From: Manis javanica
Lineage: Eukaryota; Chordata; Mammalia; Pholidota; Manidae
Direction: 5' to 3'
DNA: 64,000 bases
Assembly (NCBI RefSeq): GCF_040802235.1
Contig: NC_133161.1
Coordinates: 146,187,121-146,251,120 of the forward strand
Shown here: one piece after another, positions 1 to 11,400 of the stretch
Position numbering within the stretch: position 1 is the stretch's first letter
Layout: the number at the start of each line of letters is the position of its first letter
Made by a program: the position numbers and the translations under genes
Notes under the pieces: generated by a model
Told to the model about the DNA's origin: nothing
What the model saw: the letters and a program-made list of their open reading frames with translations, nothing else
Databases searched by the model: none

Positions 1-2060
1 TGGGGAGAAATCTGCCAAATGAATCCAGAAGGGATCTTTACCTTTTCCAAGGTTTCAAGGGCTCAACTGTTGAATTCTCGGCTGTGTGTTCAGACGGGGT
101 GGCAAGGCAGCAGCTCCAGATTTTCTTGCTGTCCTCAAGCCTGCAGAACTTTCCTCAGCCCTTCTGCCCCACCCTGAGGGAGGACCCGGCCCAGCCCAGC
201 CCAGTGATGAGAGGCCCTTTCGGAGGCCGGGCAGGCCCGAGGAAATGACTTTTGTTGGCTGTAGCAGTCAGCATAAAGGAAGGGCAGTGCTGGGTCTCAG
301 CGCCAGACTCATGAGTGCAGAGAGATGTCAAGGCCTCCCGGCTGCCCCCTCGGCCTTCTGCGCCAGTCTAGCTACTGCCTTCTCTGCCCCAGCCCTGGTG
401 ATGAGGGGGCAGGGTGGCGCCCCAAGGCTCGAATGACTCTCTTCTATTTCTCTGTGGACCATCCTTCTGCACCTGAGTGAAGAAAGGACCCAGGAAATGG
501 GACAAGTCACTAAGCAGCTGACAAGGGTCCCAGTTTTCCACGTGTCCAGATCCATTTTAAATCACAGGATTTTTGAGATTTGGAGCAAGACAGGAAGGCA
601 ACTTCAGCTGGCTCAGTGGTATCATTAAAATGACCTCAAGACTGCACAGAGAGCAGGGTACCGTTAAGAATCACAATAAACAGACTAGCTAAAGCCCGTC
701 AAGTAACCAAGGAACCTGGGGGTCAGAGAGTGGCCATGCATGTGGGTGGGTGGCAGAATCAAATCAGACTTTAGAATTAAATAATGTGCAACTTTAACCC
801 AGAAAAAAAGGTTGCAGAACCAACCCCTCAGAAGGAAATAGACTCAAAGTTCCTTGATTTCACCACAACCATTAAAAAGGGATCAGTGTATCCTCTTGGA
901 GACCAAATAGAATTGCCCTGGACATAGGCAGGCCGGCAGCCAGAGTACTGGACAGCACTGCTTTCCACCCGGCAAGTTCTGCTCTTTCCCAGGGCTGCCC
1001 TTGTGTCTGCTTCTCTCTCCTTCAAGGATATGAAAAAACTGCATGCACCTCAGACTGGGAACGGGGATAGGATTTACTTTGTCATTCTGGGGATAAGGTC
1101 TCAAACCTGTCACATGGCTTCATGGAATTATGGGAACAGCAAGGACTTTGATGTCAGAAAATCCTGGTTAAAGCTCTGCATTGTGCAGGTTTGGCAGATC
1201 AAACATTCTGAGCTGTGTCTCATCTCCATTGTCTTCCTAAATGCCACACACTGAAGCTGGGCGTGGCCGCTTCAACAGCATGAACTACTGTCTAAAGAGT
1301 AGAAGGGAAGTCAGGGGAGAGGAGCTTGGATCTTACAGGCAGGACCTGCAGCCAGACAGGCCAGCCACTTTCCATTTCCTGGGCTTTCACCAGACAGGGA
1401 ACTTGCACAATACCTTCAGGCCCTGCATCTAGTTCCCTGTGGCCATGTGATGGAATCAACATCAGAGCTTTCCAGGAAATGAGGCTGGTCATCAGGTTGC
1501 TGTAAACAAGTAGATAAATAATTGATCAACTCAAATCTGTGTCTCCAAAGATCACTGATAAAAATGAGCCAGCCAGCCTTCCTCCTATTTCAAGAAAGCT
1601 TGGGTCTCCAGCTAAGAAACCAGATGCAACCGAAGAATCTTTTACTCCTCTCTGTACCTAAAAATCACATGCAGCTACCCGGTCCTTGTTCCACGTTGTT
1701 CTCGATAATAAAAAGGGTTCCCTCTTTATACTCTGGCTCAGATCCAGGCCACGTCCCAGAGCTTCCTGTGCTACTTCATGGGTCCCTGGAGCCCTCACAA
1801 AGGTGGTTTTCTCCTTCCCAATACCTTGTGCCTCTGAACCAGTCTAGCTTTTTCCTCTAGCTTCACTTTTCCTACAAAAACAATCTTTATTAATTTCATC
1901 TGGTTCTAATCAAACGATCCCAGAAAATGCCTCAATAATTTTTAGTAGGTATGAACTGAATTTTTGTTTTTGTTAGCTGAACTTTTGTATTTATCACTAG
2001 CAGGAATAATGCCACCAACAGTAGAGCACGAGATCACTGAAAGATCAGAAACTGAAGGCT
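1..2060. other. Downstream flank of PAFAH1B2, no gene seen
   Basis: I found no exon, RNA gene or recognisable young repeat here. The open frames are short, lack splice context and resemble no family I know. In human, as I recall, SIDT2 follows PAFAH1B2 on the same strand. Nothing resembling its first coding exon (signal peptide plus luminal start) is visible here, so it should lie to the left of the window. Confidence 0.5.
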
Positions 2061-2262
2061 AAAGATTTGTACTCCATGATTTTACAGCATCTTACTACGC
2101 AGATGGACAGTGACTGTGAAGGGGTATGTCGGGGGACTTGGTGAAGGGGGATCTTAGTAAACATAATGTTCTTCATGTAACTGTAGATTAATGATACCAA
2201 AATAAAAATAATAACAATAATAAACCCTTTTTTACCATCTGAAAAAAAAGATTTGTACTCCA
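2061..2262 (+). mobile_element. 5'-truncated L1 (3' UTR only) with target-site duplications
   Basis: The core 2077-2246 (about 170 bp) matches the 3' end of the full L1 tail at 16380-16520: a block on a dated 'gatggacagtgactgt' motif, then the dated 'aatgatacc' motif, ending in an A-rich tail. It is flanked by identical 16-bp direct repeats (aaagatttgtactcca at 2061-2076 and 2247-2262). This is the signature of target-primed reverse transcription by L1. It carries no coding capacity. Confidence 0.85.
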
Positions 2263-2279
2263 GTTTCAATTCTGTTAGT

Positions 2280-2605
2280 CTGTACTAGTCACTAAACTAG
2301 GGACTGAGAACACAAAGAGACTTAAAACACATTCTGTTCTTAAGGAATTCATAATTTAACAGCACAAATAGGCAAGCATATACTACAGAGCAACGAGTGC
2401 AATGATGAGATTCACACGGTACTATAGGAATTCAGAGATGAGAGACCTAGTACAGACCAGAGCTGGAAAAGGGTGGAAATCAGAAAACGCCCCCAGGAGG
2501 TATTCCTGAGGGGTTCTTAAAAGATGAGTAGGAGCTGGCCTAGTAAAGGGGTACAGGCATATTCCAGACAAGGGGTCTTAAACTGGGGCAAAAGTGTAGA
2601 CTTAT
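2280..2605 (+). repeat. Old L2-like interspersed repeat
   Basis: The text pattern (size change, 'gaattcataattt', 'agatgagtaggagctggcc' style phrases) resembles a diverged L2-class 3' region seen throughout mammals, and shares phrases with 60320-60900. It is interrupted at its right end by the L1 insertion at 2623. The family assignment is from memory and approximate. Confidence 0.35.
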
Positions 2606-2939
2606 AAAGTTCAGTGCTACTGCAGACTGAGACTCCAAGGGACTAGTGGTTACCAAAGGGAAGGGGGTAGGAGGGCGGGTGGGGAGGGAGAAGGGGATTA
2701 AGGGGCATTACCATCAGCACACATAATGTAAAGGGGTCATGGGAAGGCAGTATAGCAAAGACAATTAGTGACTCTATAGCATCTTATTACATTGATGGAC
2801 AGTGACTATAATAGGGTGTGTGTGGGGGAGGACTTGATAATATGGCTCAATGTAATAACCACAGTGTTGCTCATGTGAAACCTTCGTAAGACTGTATATT
2901 AATGATACCTTAATAAAAAAAAAAAGTTCAGTGCTGCTG
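2606..2939 (+). mobile_element. 5'-truncated L1 3' UTR with target-site duplications
   Basis: The core 2623-2922 (300 bp) is a second copy of the same L1 3' UTR, starting within the G-rich tract at about 2655-2700 and ending 'gataccttaat' plus a poly-A run. The flanking direct repeats are 2606-2622 and 2923-2939 (aaagttcagtgctactg against aaagttcagtgctgctg, one mismatch). It lies 360 bp from the previous L1 copy. Confidence 0.85.
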
Positions 2940-4519
2940 GCATGGAAGATCAAAGTGGTGGGCAAAATATGCAGAGGGCCCAGACATGCAAGCACTGGGT
3001 GTTAAACCTAACAGCTTGGACTATCAGTGGTTTATCAATGAACATGCTGCAGTGTACTGATGTATCGAAACTGTTTAGAGGTCAGAGCCTGATCAGTGTC
3101 TAAAATTTATTTCTCAACATGTATTAATTTTTTTAATACAATGAATTAAGCTAAAATGAGTCAACATAAGCAAAATGCATAGCATAAAATCAGGCCAGAG
3201 TCAAAAGACAGACTACGTCTACCAAGACAGGTAAGATCTGTTTGATGGTTATGTCAAACTATGCTGGGTTAAGATTTCACCTCTGCCATGGCTGGAGAGA
3301 AGTTAGGAGATGCATTTTCCTGCTAGTTTTGTCCAGTTTTTCCCAAAATAGATGCTGGAAGGGGAGTTTTGCCTCCTACTGCACTGCTCTCTCTTCCACT
3401 TGTCCTGCGCCACTGAAGAGGTTCACGTGGGGTAATTTGGACAGTCAACAAAACCCCAGGCCTAGGCTGCTTTCCCGGCTGCTCTGTCATCTAAGGGGAA
3501 CCTGCAAGCAGCTGCCGAAGGCAAGGCCTTTAGGAGCGCAGGTGGGAAGAAAACCAGTGTGATTAAATATGGGAGAAAGGCAACTAAAAAAACAAAAATA
3601 CTTTAGTATCTTCAAATTTTACCCTTATAGGAGTGAACCATTCTTATCCAATATACAGCACCACTGTAGAGGGATAGTGTTATAAAAACCACAGAAACTC
3701 TTGGCTGCTAAGGAACTGCATCCTGGCATATCTGTTTGATATAATTATTGCTGGTGTGTTTGGTGGTTAGTGATCAGGTTAGATCGTGATGGGTCAGTTA
3801 AGGAACTAACCCTTGTTCCAGTTTCCTAGTTCTAAAGAGGTTGTTCTGAGAGCAGGCTGTTTTAGGCTGGGATGCAAGAATGATAAATGAGAGTGGTGTT
3901 GATGCCCAAGGATCCTGTCCTGGACCCCGTGGTCACTGTTAAACTAGAACTGACACCATCCTTCCAGTTCAGATGAGGTGGGCCACAGCATACAACCAGA
4001 CTAACTGCTCTGCAAAACCCATGCATAAGGTTGGCTCCAGGTGCAGGAGCTGTGCCTTCTTGTGATAGGAGCCCTCATTCCGTGTTTTCATCTGCAACTG
4101 TGGTCCTTATCCCCCTCCAGCACATGGAGGCTGGTAACTCCTACTATAGTTATCTGTCTGCCATCTACTTTGTACTTAAGACTTCTGTTTCCATTAGGTT
4201 GTAAATCTTATTATCCAAGTAGTACAGTCTGAATCCCTTCATGTGTACCAAGAATTCTTGCTCCATAGACACAATTTAATTCTGCTGCTGATTTTAAAGT
4301 GGGTAGCGAGATGGCCAGGTAATACATTTTCAATCCTAGTGATCCTGCGGCCACACACAGGATGGAACTGAAAAGGAGTCTAGTGGCTGCACAAGACTGA
4401 AGGAAGCTGCTGATTTGGTCCAGGTGAGAAGATTGTCTCTTCATTCCCAGGACCTTTAATTGAAAGGAAACAAAGGATGTATATCTGTCACAAATCCAGA
4501 GCTAAAGATACCTCAGGAT

Positions 4520-4680
4520 GAATGAGTGGCATGGGTAGGCATGGGTGGGGGGCTCAAATCCCAGCCCACCCATTTAAATTACACGACTCCTCTTGGACAC
4601 AATACCGTCCCTCCCCGGGCCTCTCAGCTAACAGTAAAATGAGGGAGCACCTGAAGTGCTTAAGTGGTTAACAGGTGTGC
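4520..4680 (+). repeat. MIR SINE relic
   Basis: It shows the MIR order in the forward direction: unresolved left part, 'caaatcccagcccacc', 'ggcctctcagctaac', then 'gtaaaatgagg'. It is strongly diverged. Ancient tRNA-derived SINEs like this are shared by all mammals. Confidence 0.45.
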
Positions 4681-5213
4681 AATATTATCCTGAGGCTTTT
4701 CTCCCTAGATGGCACAGGAACTCAAGAGAAATAGTCCAAATTAATCTGAAGTACTCAAGTTCAAGCTGGGGAAAATAGTGGAAATAGATAAAAGTATAAA
4801 ACAGGAAAGCTGGTGATTATTAGCGTGAGGACAAACAGTTGAAACTGGGACATTGGATGTGAATAAGACTGAAGTTAGTTAACAGGATCAAAGATCAGTT
4901 TAATGGTGTAAGAGTTAATTCTGCTTTGAACTGCCAGATACCCATAATCAATCTGGAACATTTCCTGTGACAGTTTTCCCATTTATCTACTTAGGAGTCC
5001 TTGTGCCTGTCCATCCTTCCCTACCACCCTACAGCCCTGAGGAGGTGAGCGATGAGGGTCAGCTCGGTACACTGGGATCCACAGAACAGCAGCAGGGGAG
5101 ATCTAAGTATCCAATTTGCTTGCGATAAGGTAGGGAAAAAAAAATCCCCACTGAATCCAAACTACAATAAAGGAGACAGAAAGACATAAGCAAGTTTGAG
5201 TGAAATGTTTACA

Positions 5214-5221
5214 TTTATATT
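5214..5221 (-). terminator. Candidate variant poly(A) signal for the alternative exon
   Basis: On the minus strand the sequence reads AATATAAA, which contains two known variant hexamers (AATATA, TATAAA). It lies about 35 nt after the stop codon of the candidate alternative terminal exon and is followed by a U/GU-rich stretch at about 5150-5165. No canonical AATAAA occurs close by. Confidence 0.3.
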
Positions 5222-5255
5222 GAAATATGCACTAAAACAGAATGAGTTCTACTAA

Positions 5256-5561
5256 TCAATGGAACTTTGCCAAAGCAGAATCACCAACTTCCGCTGGGGA
5301 GGTCCAGTCGGCTAGCAGCAGCGGTCCCCAGGCAGGAACACCGAGGAGAAGCCTGGGAGACCCCACTCCAGAAAGCCTCCTTTCAAGAGACCCCGACCCA
5401 CTTCTCACATGCACCCACGCAGATTTAGGAGCGGGGTCAGGCTCCTCATCTTCACATAGTTTTAGTTTCTTCTTCACTGCAATAAATATAAAATTGGCAA
5501 TGCTAATACACCACAGCACAGACAGTATTTCAGGCTTTAGCGTAACAACTGCAAACAGTAC
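5256..5561 (-). CDS. Candidate alternative terminal exon of PAFAH1B2
   Basis: On the minus strand a pyrimidine-rich tract (about 5565-5587) leads to TAG at 5564-5562. From 5561 there is an open frame of 101 codons ending in TGA at 5256-5258. It is in phase 0, the same phase in which PAFAH1B2 exon 5 ends, so splicing 11623 to 5561 would stay in frame and give a protein of about 238 residues. The encoded tail begins with a hydrophobic stretch (about residues 1-29, including SVLWCISIANFIFIAV), then a basic run (KKKLK) and an acidic patch (CEDEEPDP). Such a product keeps Ser48 but loses Asp193 and His196, so it should be inactive. I recall that human PAFAH1B2 has annotated isoforms with different C termini, but I cannot confirm that this exon is one. 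Chance openness in fairly GC-rich DNA is the main alternative. Confidence 0.4.
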   Translation of the reverse strand, partial: VLFAVVTLKPEILSVLWCISIANFIFIAVKKKLKLCEDEEPDPAPKSAWVHVRSGSGSLERRLSGVGSPRLLLGVPAWGPLLLADWTSPAEVGDSALAKFH

Positions 5562-6164
5562 CTAGGTTAAAAAAATAAAAAAGAGAAGGTTGGAATTTTT
5601 TTTTTTAACAAGAGACAGAATTCTCAAGAGCAGGGTGTGAGTTATTCAAGATTTGTTTTGTTGGGAGAAGGTTTCTGCCAAAGACTCAGATTTAGACAGA
5701 TGCCCTCAACAGTCCAAACAGACTCAAGGCGGCGGCCAGACCACAAGACCACAGCCGATCTAGAACACCTGGGCAGCAAAACAGCATTTCTTCGATCGTC
5801 GGCGTCTGTCCTCAACCTGCCATGTTCAGGAAGTGCCCACAGAAATTGTTATAGTGCTACCACCGGCTGCCATCTAGTGTAGTGGGAATGGGCGGGCAAA
5901 AAAATTAAAACTTTCTGGGAGAGGAACAGAATAATACCTCTGGCTAGCTGCCTGGAAAGCTGGCCCCTTAATCACAACGACAACTAGGACACTTCACTTG
6001 GACAGTGCATTATATATATAGTGTAAAGAGAGAAACACAATGATTAAACACTAAGTTCTGTCACTGCAGCCAACTGGGATGTCAATCAAAGAAAAATGGA
6101 CGAACACTTTCTGCCTAGAGCAGTACAAAGAAGGCTGGCAAGAAATGAAAGTGGATTCAGTATC

Positions 6165-8205
6165 TGCACACTGGCAACAGGGCAGACTTTTATTTAAAAG
6201 GCCAGTGGTTCAAATACTATTGCTCAAATAGCTCTTAGATATAAAATAGTAACATCCAAGGTCTATACACATAAGCAAAGGAACCGAAGGCCAGCTCCCA
6301 AAGGGGTATTCCATCCTCAGTCAAGATGGAAGCTAAGAGCACATGCTGCGAGGTTAACTAAGGGGCTGGTTTGGACCATACTCCCACCCTTTGACAAACA
6401 GGAAAAGACCTGACTAAGCAACTGTCTTTTCACACACAAAATTCTGGTTTAATTATTTTTCCTCCCTAGAACTACACCTCAGCTGTAAAACACATGTCTT
6501 GACAAACTCAAGAACCTGGGCTACTAAAAACAAAAAGGAAATTTTAATATAGTAAACAAGTTCAGTAAACACCATGTATATTTTCAAATGTTGTTAGCTA
6601 ATGAAGACATGATAATACATACAGAAAAGTACGTATTTTTTTAAAAAAAGACAAAACCAAAAGAAGTCCTAGAAAGAGGCTTCACAAGGAAAAAAAAAAA
6701 ACTCAGCCCAAGCTTTAGCCCTTTCAACCAGAAGTGGCTCTTATCACAACCCCCTCCTACACACAGAAGCACTGCCATCCGCCTTACAAGCAGGGCAGGG
6801 AACATATGCCTCAGTCACTGGGCTTGCAGGCTAAGCAGTCACTGCAGAGCACATTTTGATAGGTCACTTCAATACCCACCTGGTCCAGTTTAAAATATTT
6901 GTTGATCCAGTCTGTACATATTCCATAGGGACACTGAACAATAAACCACCTACCATCCTCTTATTTTTTAAATGGCAGTTCTTCTACAGAGCTTTTTTGA
7001 AAGAAAGTCTCAGATAAAGATACATTAAGAAATTCTGAACGTTAAGTAAACCTAGTACTTTTCTACTAAAATGGTGGGGTCAACATAGAATGTCTATTCT
7101 GAGGAGCAGCTTCACTTGTTTCCCGAGAGAGGCCAAATTTTTCTGGACTGATGTAATTTAGAAACTAAGCCAATAAAAAAATGAAATACATACCTTAAGA
7201 TACTATAAAACTTGAAATAATGTCAGGCTATGGAATGGGAATAGTTCTGATTCCCCACCCCTCCAAAAAAGAGGGCCTGCAACAGGTTTTCAGGGAAAAA
7301 CAAGCAAAACCAACCAGAACTCTGAATATGGCGAGCACCACAGACCTCATAGCACAGAACACCACACGGGCATGAGCTACACATCAGCCCTAACATGAGT
7401 GACTGGCTGGGGACTTACACTCCCAGCAAGAGCTCCCCAGTCAAAAACGTGTGAAAAGATCGCAGTGTCAACAAGGACTTAAAAAAAAAAAGGCGGTGGT
7501 GGCGGGGGTGATGGGGGTAACAGGGAGGAAAGGCTGCATGCGCGGGTCTATTACAGACATGACATTCAGCAGCGTAAAAATAATACTCTCCACAGAGTTC
7601 CCCCAATGGGGCAAAACCCATTTTTTACTGCTAAGCATGGGAACGATTAAGAGAGTGTCGGACCAATTCACTTGTGATGACAGCCACTCCCACATCTGAA
7701 TGACACGCCCGTTCAATCTGAAGAGAACACTGAGAATACATGTGAGAAACGCAAAACAAAACCCAAAGGCTATTATGAATCTTAAAAACTAGAAAAACCA
7801 TCTGTGTTAAAGCCAAACCGGTGTGACTCATCATTCTACTATATGACATAATCCATGGAAAGAAAGGTCAGGAAAAGAATCTTCATTTTGCCTAGTACGT
7901 AGGCTTGATGCTGTCCTAGGAAAAACAGTGGTAATTCAATGAATGTGTCACACACAAAACTAAAAAGTCCTCTTCTTGTTCAAATGAATTAAACAACATC
8001 TTCCTTGGCTAATTTTTCTCCCATGTCAAACCAACCTTCTATGTACAGGACCAATTTAAATCCCTCCTCCCCTTCAAACACTAGATATACACACCCGGGA
8101 ACATTCTACCACGCAAAGTGCCTTAAGAAAGAGAAGGATTCTGTAGTGCCAGTGATGTAACTGATCTGAGGAAGCTGGGGTGCTGTTAACACTGATGGGA
8201 GCCAG
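6165..8205 (-). other. PAFAH1B2: Probable 3' UTR of PAFAH1B2
   Basis: This is minus-strand sequence after the TGA of the last coding exon. No coding exon is evident and the density of young repeats is low. The first canonical AATAAA on the transcript strand is at 6189-6194, giving a 3' UTR of about 2.0 kb. ATTAAA variants at about 6445 and 6543 could end shorter forms. The next AATAAA is near 3107, which would allow a much longer form. Confidence 0.5.
6189..6194 (-). terminator. PAFAH1B2: Candidate poly(A) signal of PAFAH1B2
   Basis: AATAAA reads on the minus strand (tttatt on plus). It is followed on the transcript by a GT-rich stretch (CTGTTGCCAGTGTG, about 6170-6183), as expected for a downstream CstF element, so cleavage would fall near 6165-6178. 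Confidence 0.5.
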
Positions 8206-8484
8206 TCAGGCAATGGTGGTTTGTTTCTCCTCGGGTGTTTCCTCCAACAGCTGCATGATCAGTTCATGGAGGGGTTTGCAGATCTTTGCGTAGCCCCCTC
8301 CTGTGAGATGCAGAAAATCAAACATGTCGTGGCAGGAGATGGCACCATCTGAGTGCACGAAGCCCCCGTCTGTGTCCAGGAGCTGGACGTTGGCAAGCTT
8401 GGGCAGGGAGGCCTTGAGGAGCTGGTTCACCCTGGCATTCTTTTGCCTCAAAGGGTTGGGCTTCTCACCTCGAGGTAACAAACC
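8206..8484 (-). CDS. PAFAH1B2: PAFAH1B2 coding exon 5 (last), residues 138-229
   Basis: The acceptor reads CTCTGCCCCAG followed by GGTTTG, with coding starting at 8484. The exon encodes [12 protein letters not shown], a conserved loop, FVHSDG, and [13 protein letters not shown] with catalytic Asp193 and His196. It ends EEKQTTIA with TGA at 8206-8208. The ORF is uninterrupted and highly conserved to its end, unlike a pseudogene. Confidence 0.97.
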   Translation of the reverse strand, partial: GLLPRGEKPNPLRQKNARVNQLLKASLPKLANVQLLDTDGGFVHSDGAISCHDMFDFLHLTGGGYAKICKPLHELIMQLLEETPEEKQTTIA

Positions 8485-11400
8485 CTGGGGCAGAGCAGAA
8501 AAACATAGGAGTCACTTGTTGTCCTCTACTTACTCAGCGGGGAGCGGTGACTTCAGGTGTTGAAGGAACAGCTGCTCCGTTTGGTACTTTCTACACCTTT
8601 GTTCCCTAAACACTGGCTTAGATTGGTTTTACTGCGACTTCTCTGGCCACTCCCCCTCAGTTTCTTCATGAGCATCTCTTCCTCCTCCTGTCCCGTAATT
8701 GCTGGTATTCTTCAGGGTCTTGTCCTTTGCCCACTAACCCAGCTTTCCTCCTAGAGCTTCAGAACTGTACACTGAAACGTCCAGCTAGACAACCAAACCT
8801 GAATGTTAGAGAGAGAAGCACTCCCAACTCAACACATCCAAACGCAATTCATCACCTTCCCCCCAAACTATGCTCCTTCTGCACTCTCTGTACCAACTGG
8901 TCAGTCCAACATCCCTGCATCTCTCACCCCACATACCTTACCTATGTATCACTACTAAGCTTCTGCATCCTAAATCATTTTCTAATCCATCCTTTCTTCC
9001 AGGGAACTTATCACCATTCACCTCAACTAATATAAAATCTCCTGACAGATCTTCCTGCCTCCCCGTTTGTCTTCCCTTCAATTCACTCTCCATATAGTCA
9101 TCAGAATAATCTAGCTTAAATACACATACATTTATTGATGCCATATGGAAACTACACTACTGACATGGGAAACAGTTGGAACAAATGCTGTCCTGGTGAA
9201 TCAGAGCCACATAACATCTAGTAGGATAGAATAAAAATGTGTCTTAAATTTGTTTTTAACTTATATGTTATTGATCTGACATAACTTTCAGATAAATCAA
9301 TGTCTGTCCTTCTACTACAGTAAATAAAAGCCTGTTCTTATATGGCAAGAACAAGGTTTTATCATCTCAAAAGGAGAAGTGACCTTTACCCATATCAATT
9401 CTATTACAAACTTGTCATACATCCCCAACCTTTTAGCTGGGTAATGGTAGCACACAGCAAGGTAGTGGTATTTAGGTAAAAAATGTTCTCCTACAGGGTA
9501 TGTTGAGGTCTTATTTCACAAATATTGATATTCTGTAGGTATTCTACAGAAAAAAAAAATTATGCCCAAAGTACTTGTTTGTGTCTGTTACAAATTTTTT
9601 CACAAAATGCTGGGGCCTCGATTACCCATTTGTTGTGACTGTATCATTCCAGAAAAGAATTACAGAGAACTATGATTCTGCTACCTTAGTCCATCTCCCA
9701 TCCTTGCTGAGCACCTAAAAATTCCACAGATGAGATTAATCCTAAACCCCAGTTTATATGACTGTTGAAAGTATAAGGCTCTGCACCTAGCAGTTAACAA
9801 AAAAGAACAGCCCCCACTGCTGACACATCAGAGTCTGGTTGAGATTTTAGACAGTAAATATATGGAAATACCACAGCTGTCAAAGTCATGAAAAATGAGT
9901 AAGCCTCCAGAAAAGGGCCCCACTCCTACCAGGATTTTCAAGAAGAGATGAGAAAAGCAGCTTATGTATTTGCACAGAATTTTCCAATAAACGAATATCA
10001 AGGGTATGCATGTGATTTTTTCCCCCTAATAATAATTGATAATTGATAATATCAGGTTAAATAAAAAAGGAAAGTACTATGCTCCAAATCTCTTCACCAT
10101 GTAACTATTTTGTTTCCTTTTCTAATTGCATATATATATACATTTTTAAGTAGTCCTCAGTTTAGTTCTAAATATGTTTAATATTCAGAATTTTCACTTA
10201 CATCATAAATTTCTCTTCACTGTCGTGTGATGGGTGCTATTGTACTCAATGACTAGTGTAATCATTCTCCCACAGGCTTGACTATTTAGGTTACTGCCAA
10301 TGTTTTATAGTATTGCAGATAACACTCATGAACATTAAATTAAAGTCGTGTTGAAACGAAGTATTTACGGAGGATTTAGTCAGTGATATTTCAACAAATG
10401 TTCTAAGCACCTCGCTATACCAGCCACTGGACCTCGTAGGTGCCTCCTAACTGCAGTGCAGCCCTTCTGGAATAAGGCTGTATATAAACAAGCACATCAA
10501 CAGGTAAATTAAATAAAACATCATAACTAGAAAAAAGGTAAGACCTGACTCCCCAGCATCTCTAAGATAAAATCCAAACTCCTAACACGGCAAACAGATC
10601 TCTACATGACCTGGCTTGGGCTTTTTCTCCTAACCATCACCATTCCCGAACTTTGTTTGCCAACAACCCTAACATTCTTCAACCACCCTCCTTCACTCTC
10701 CCAACACAAACATCATGGATTAGCCTTTGGTGATTTTCTTTTTCTTTTTTCCCTATAATGCCTTCTCTTCTTTCCTTTCATAATCTGTCTGGGGGCCAAT
10801 GAATTCTTTAGAACTAAACTCAGGTATCAACTTTTATGTCTAAAACACCCCTTGTTGTGCCCTTAGCATACAGTATAAACCACACGTACTCCCATTAGAA
10901 TAAAGTAGAGTAATTCCCTGTATATTGCTACGTCCATCTCTGGGCTCCTTGAACAGGACTATGTCCTATTCATTTCTGTATCCTCACAACCTAGGATAGT
11001 GCTTCTCATAAAAGAACTTTTATGAAAACATACACTTTTAGTTGGGCTAAGAATATCTGCAGGTAAACTTTTACACTGAAATAGACAGCTGTTTATTTCT
11101 AAGACCAGGGAGACTGCTTTGGCTCTACAAAGGATTAGACTTTCTGTCAGGAGTAAGACAACAAAGTGCCCATTTTCTTGCTGATGGAGCCTCTGATGTT
11201 TTAGAGATTTCAAAGACTTTAATAAACACACCATCTTTCACATACTAACAGTGGAACAGACGAGCACACCTAAGGTAATGCTAACCCAGCTCCAGTAAAG
11301 AGAGACTCAGGACTAGAACAAGTTTCATGTGCAATTTTTAAAACTACCAGAAGACAGTTAAAAAAAAAAAAAGGCTACCTGAGGCAATAAAGAGGATTTC

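Noticed and set aside
3242-3562. 106-codon plus-strand frame
   Set aside because: No recognisable similarity, start context or splice signal; isolated in non-coding sequence.
1-5000. Possible SIDT2 first exon on the minus strand
   Set aside because: Expected from recalled human synteny, but no signal-peptide exon or CpG island is present in this part of the window.
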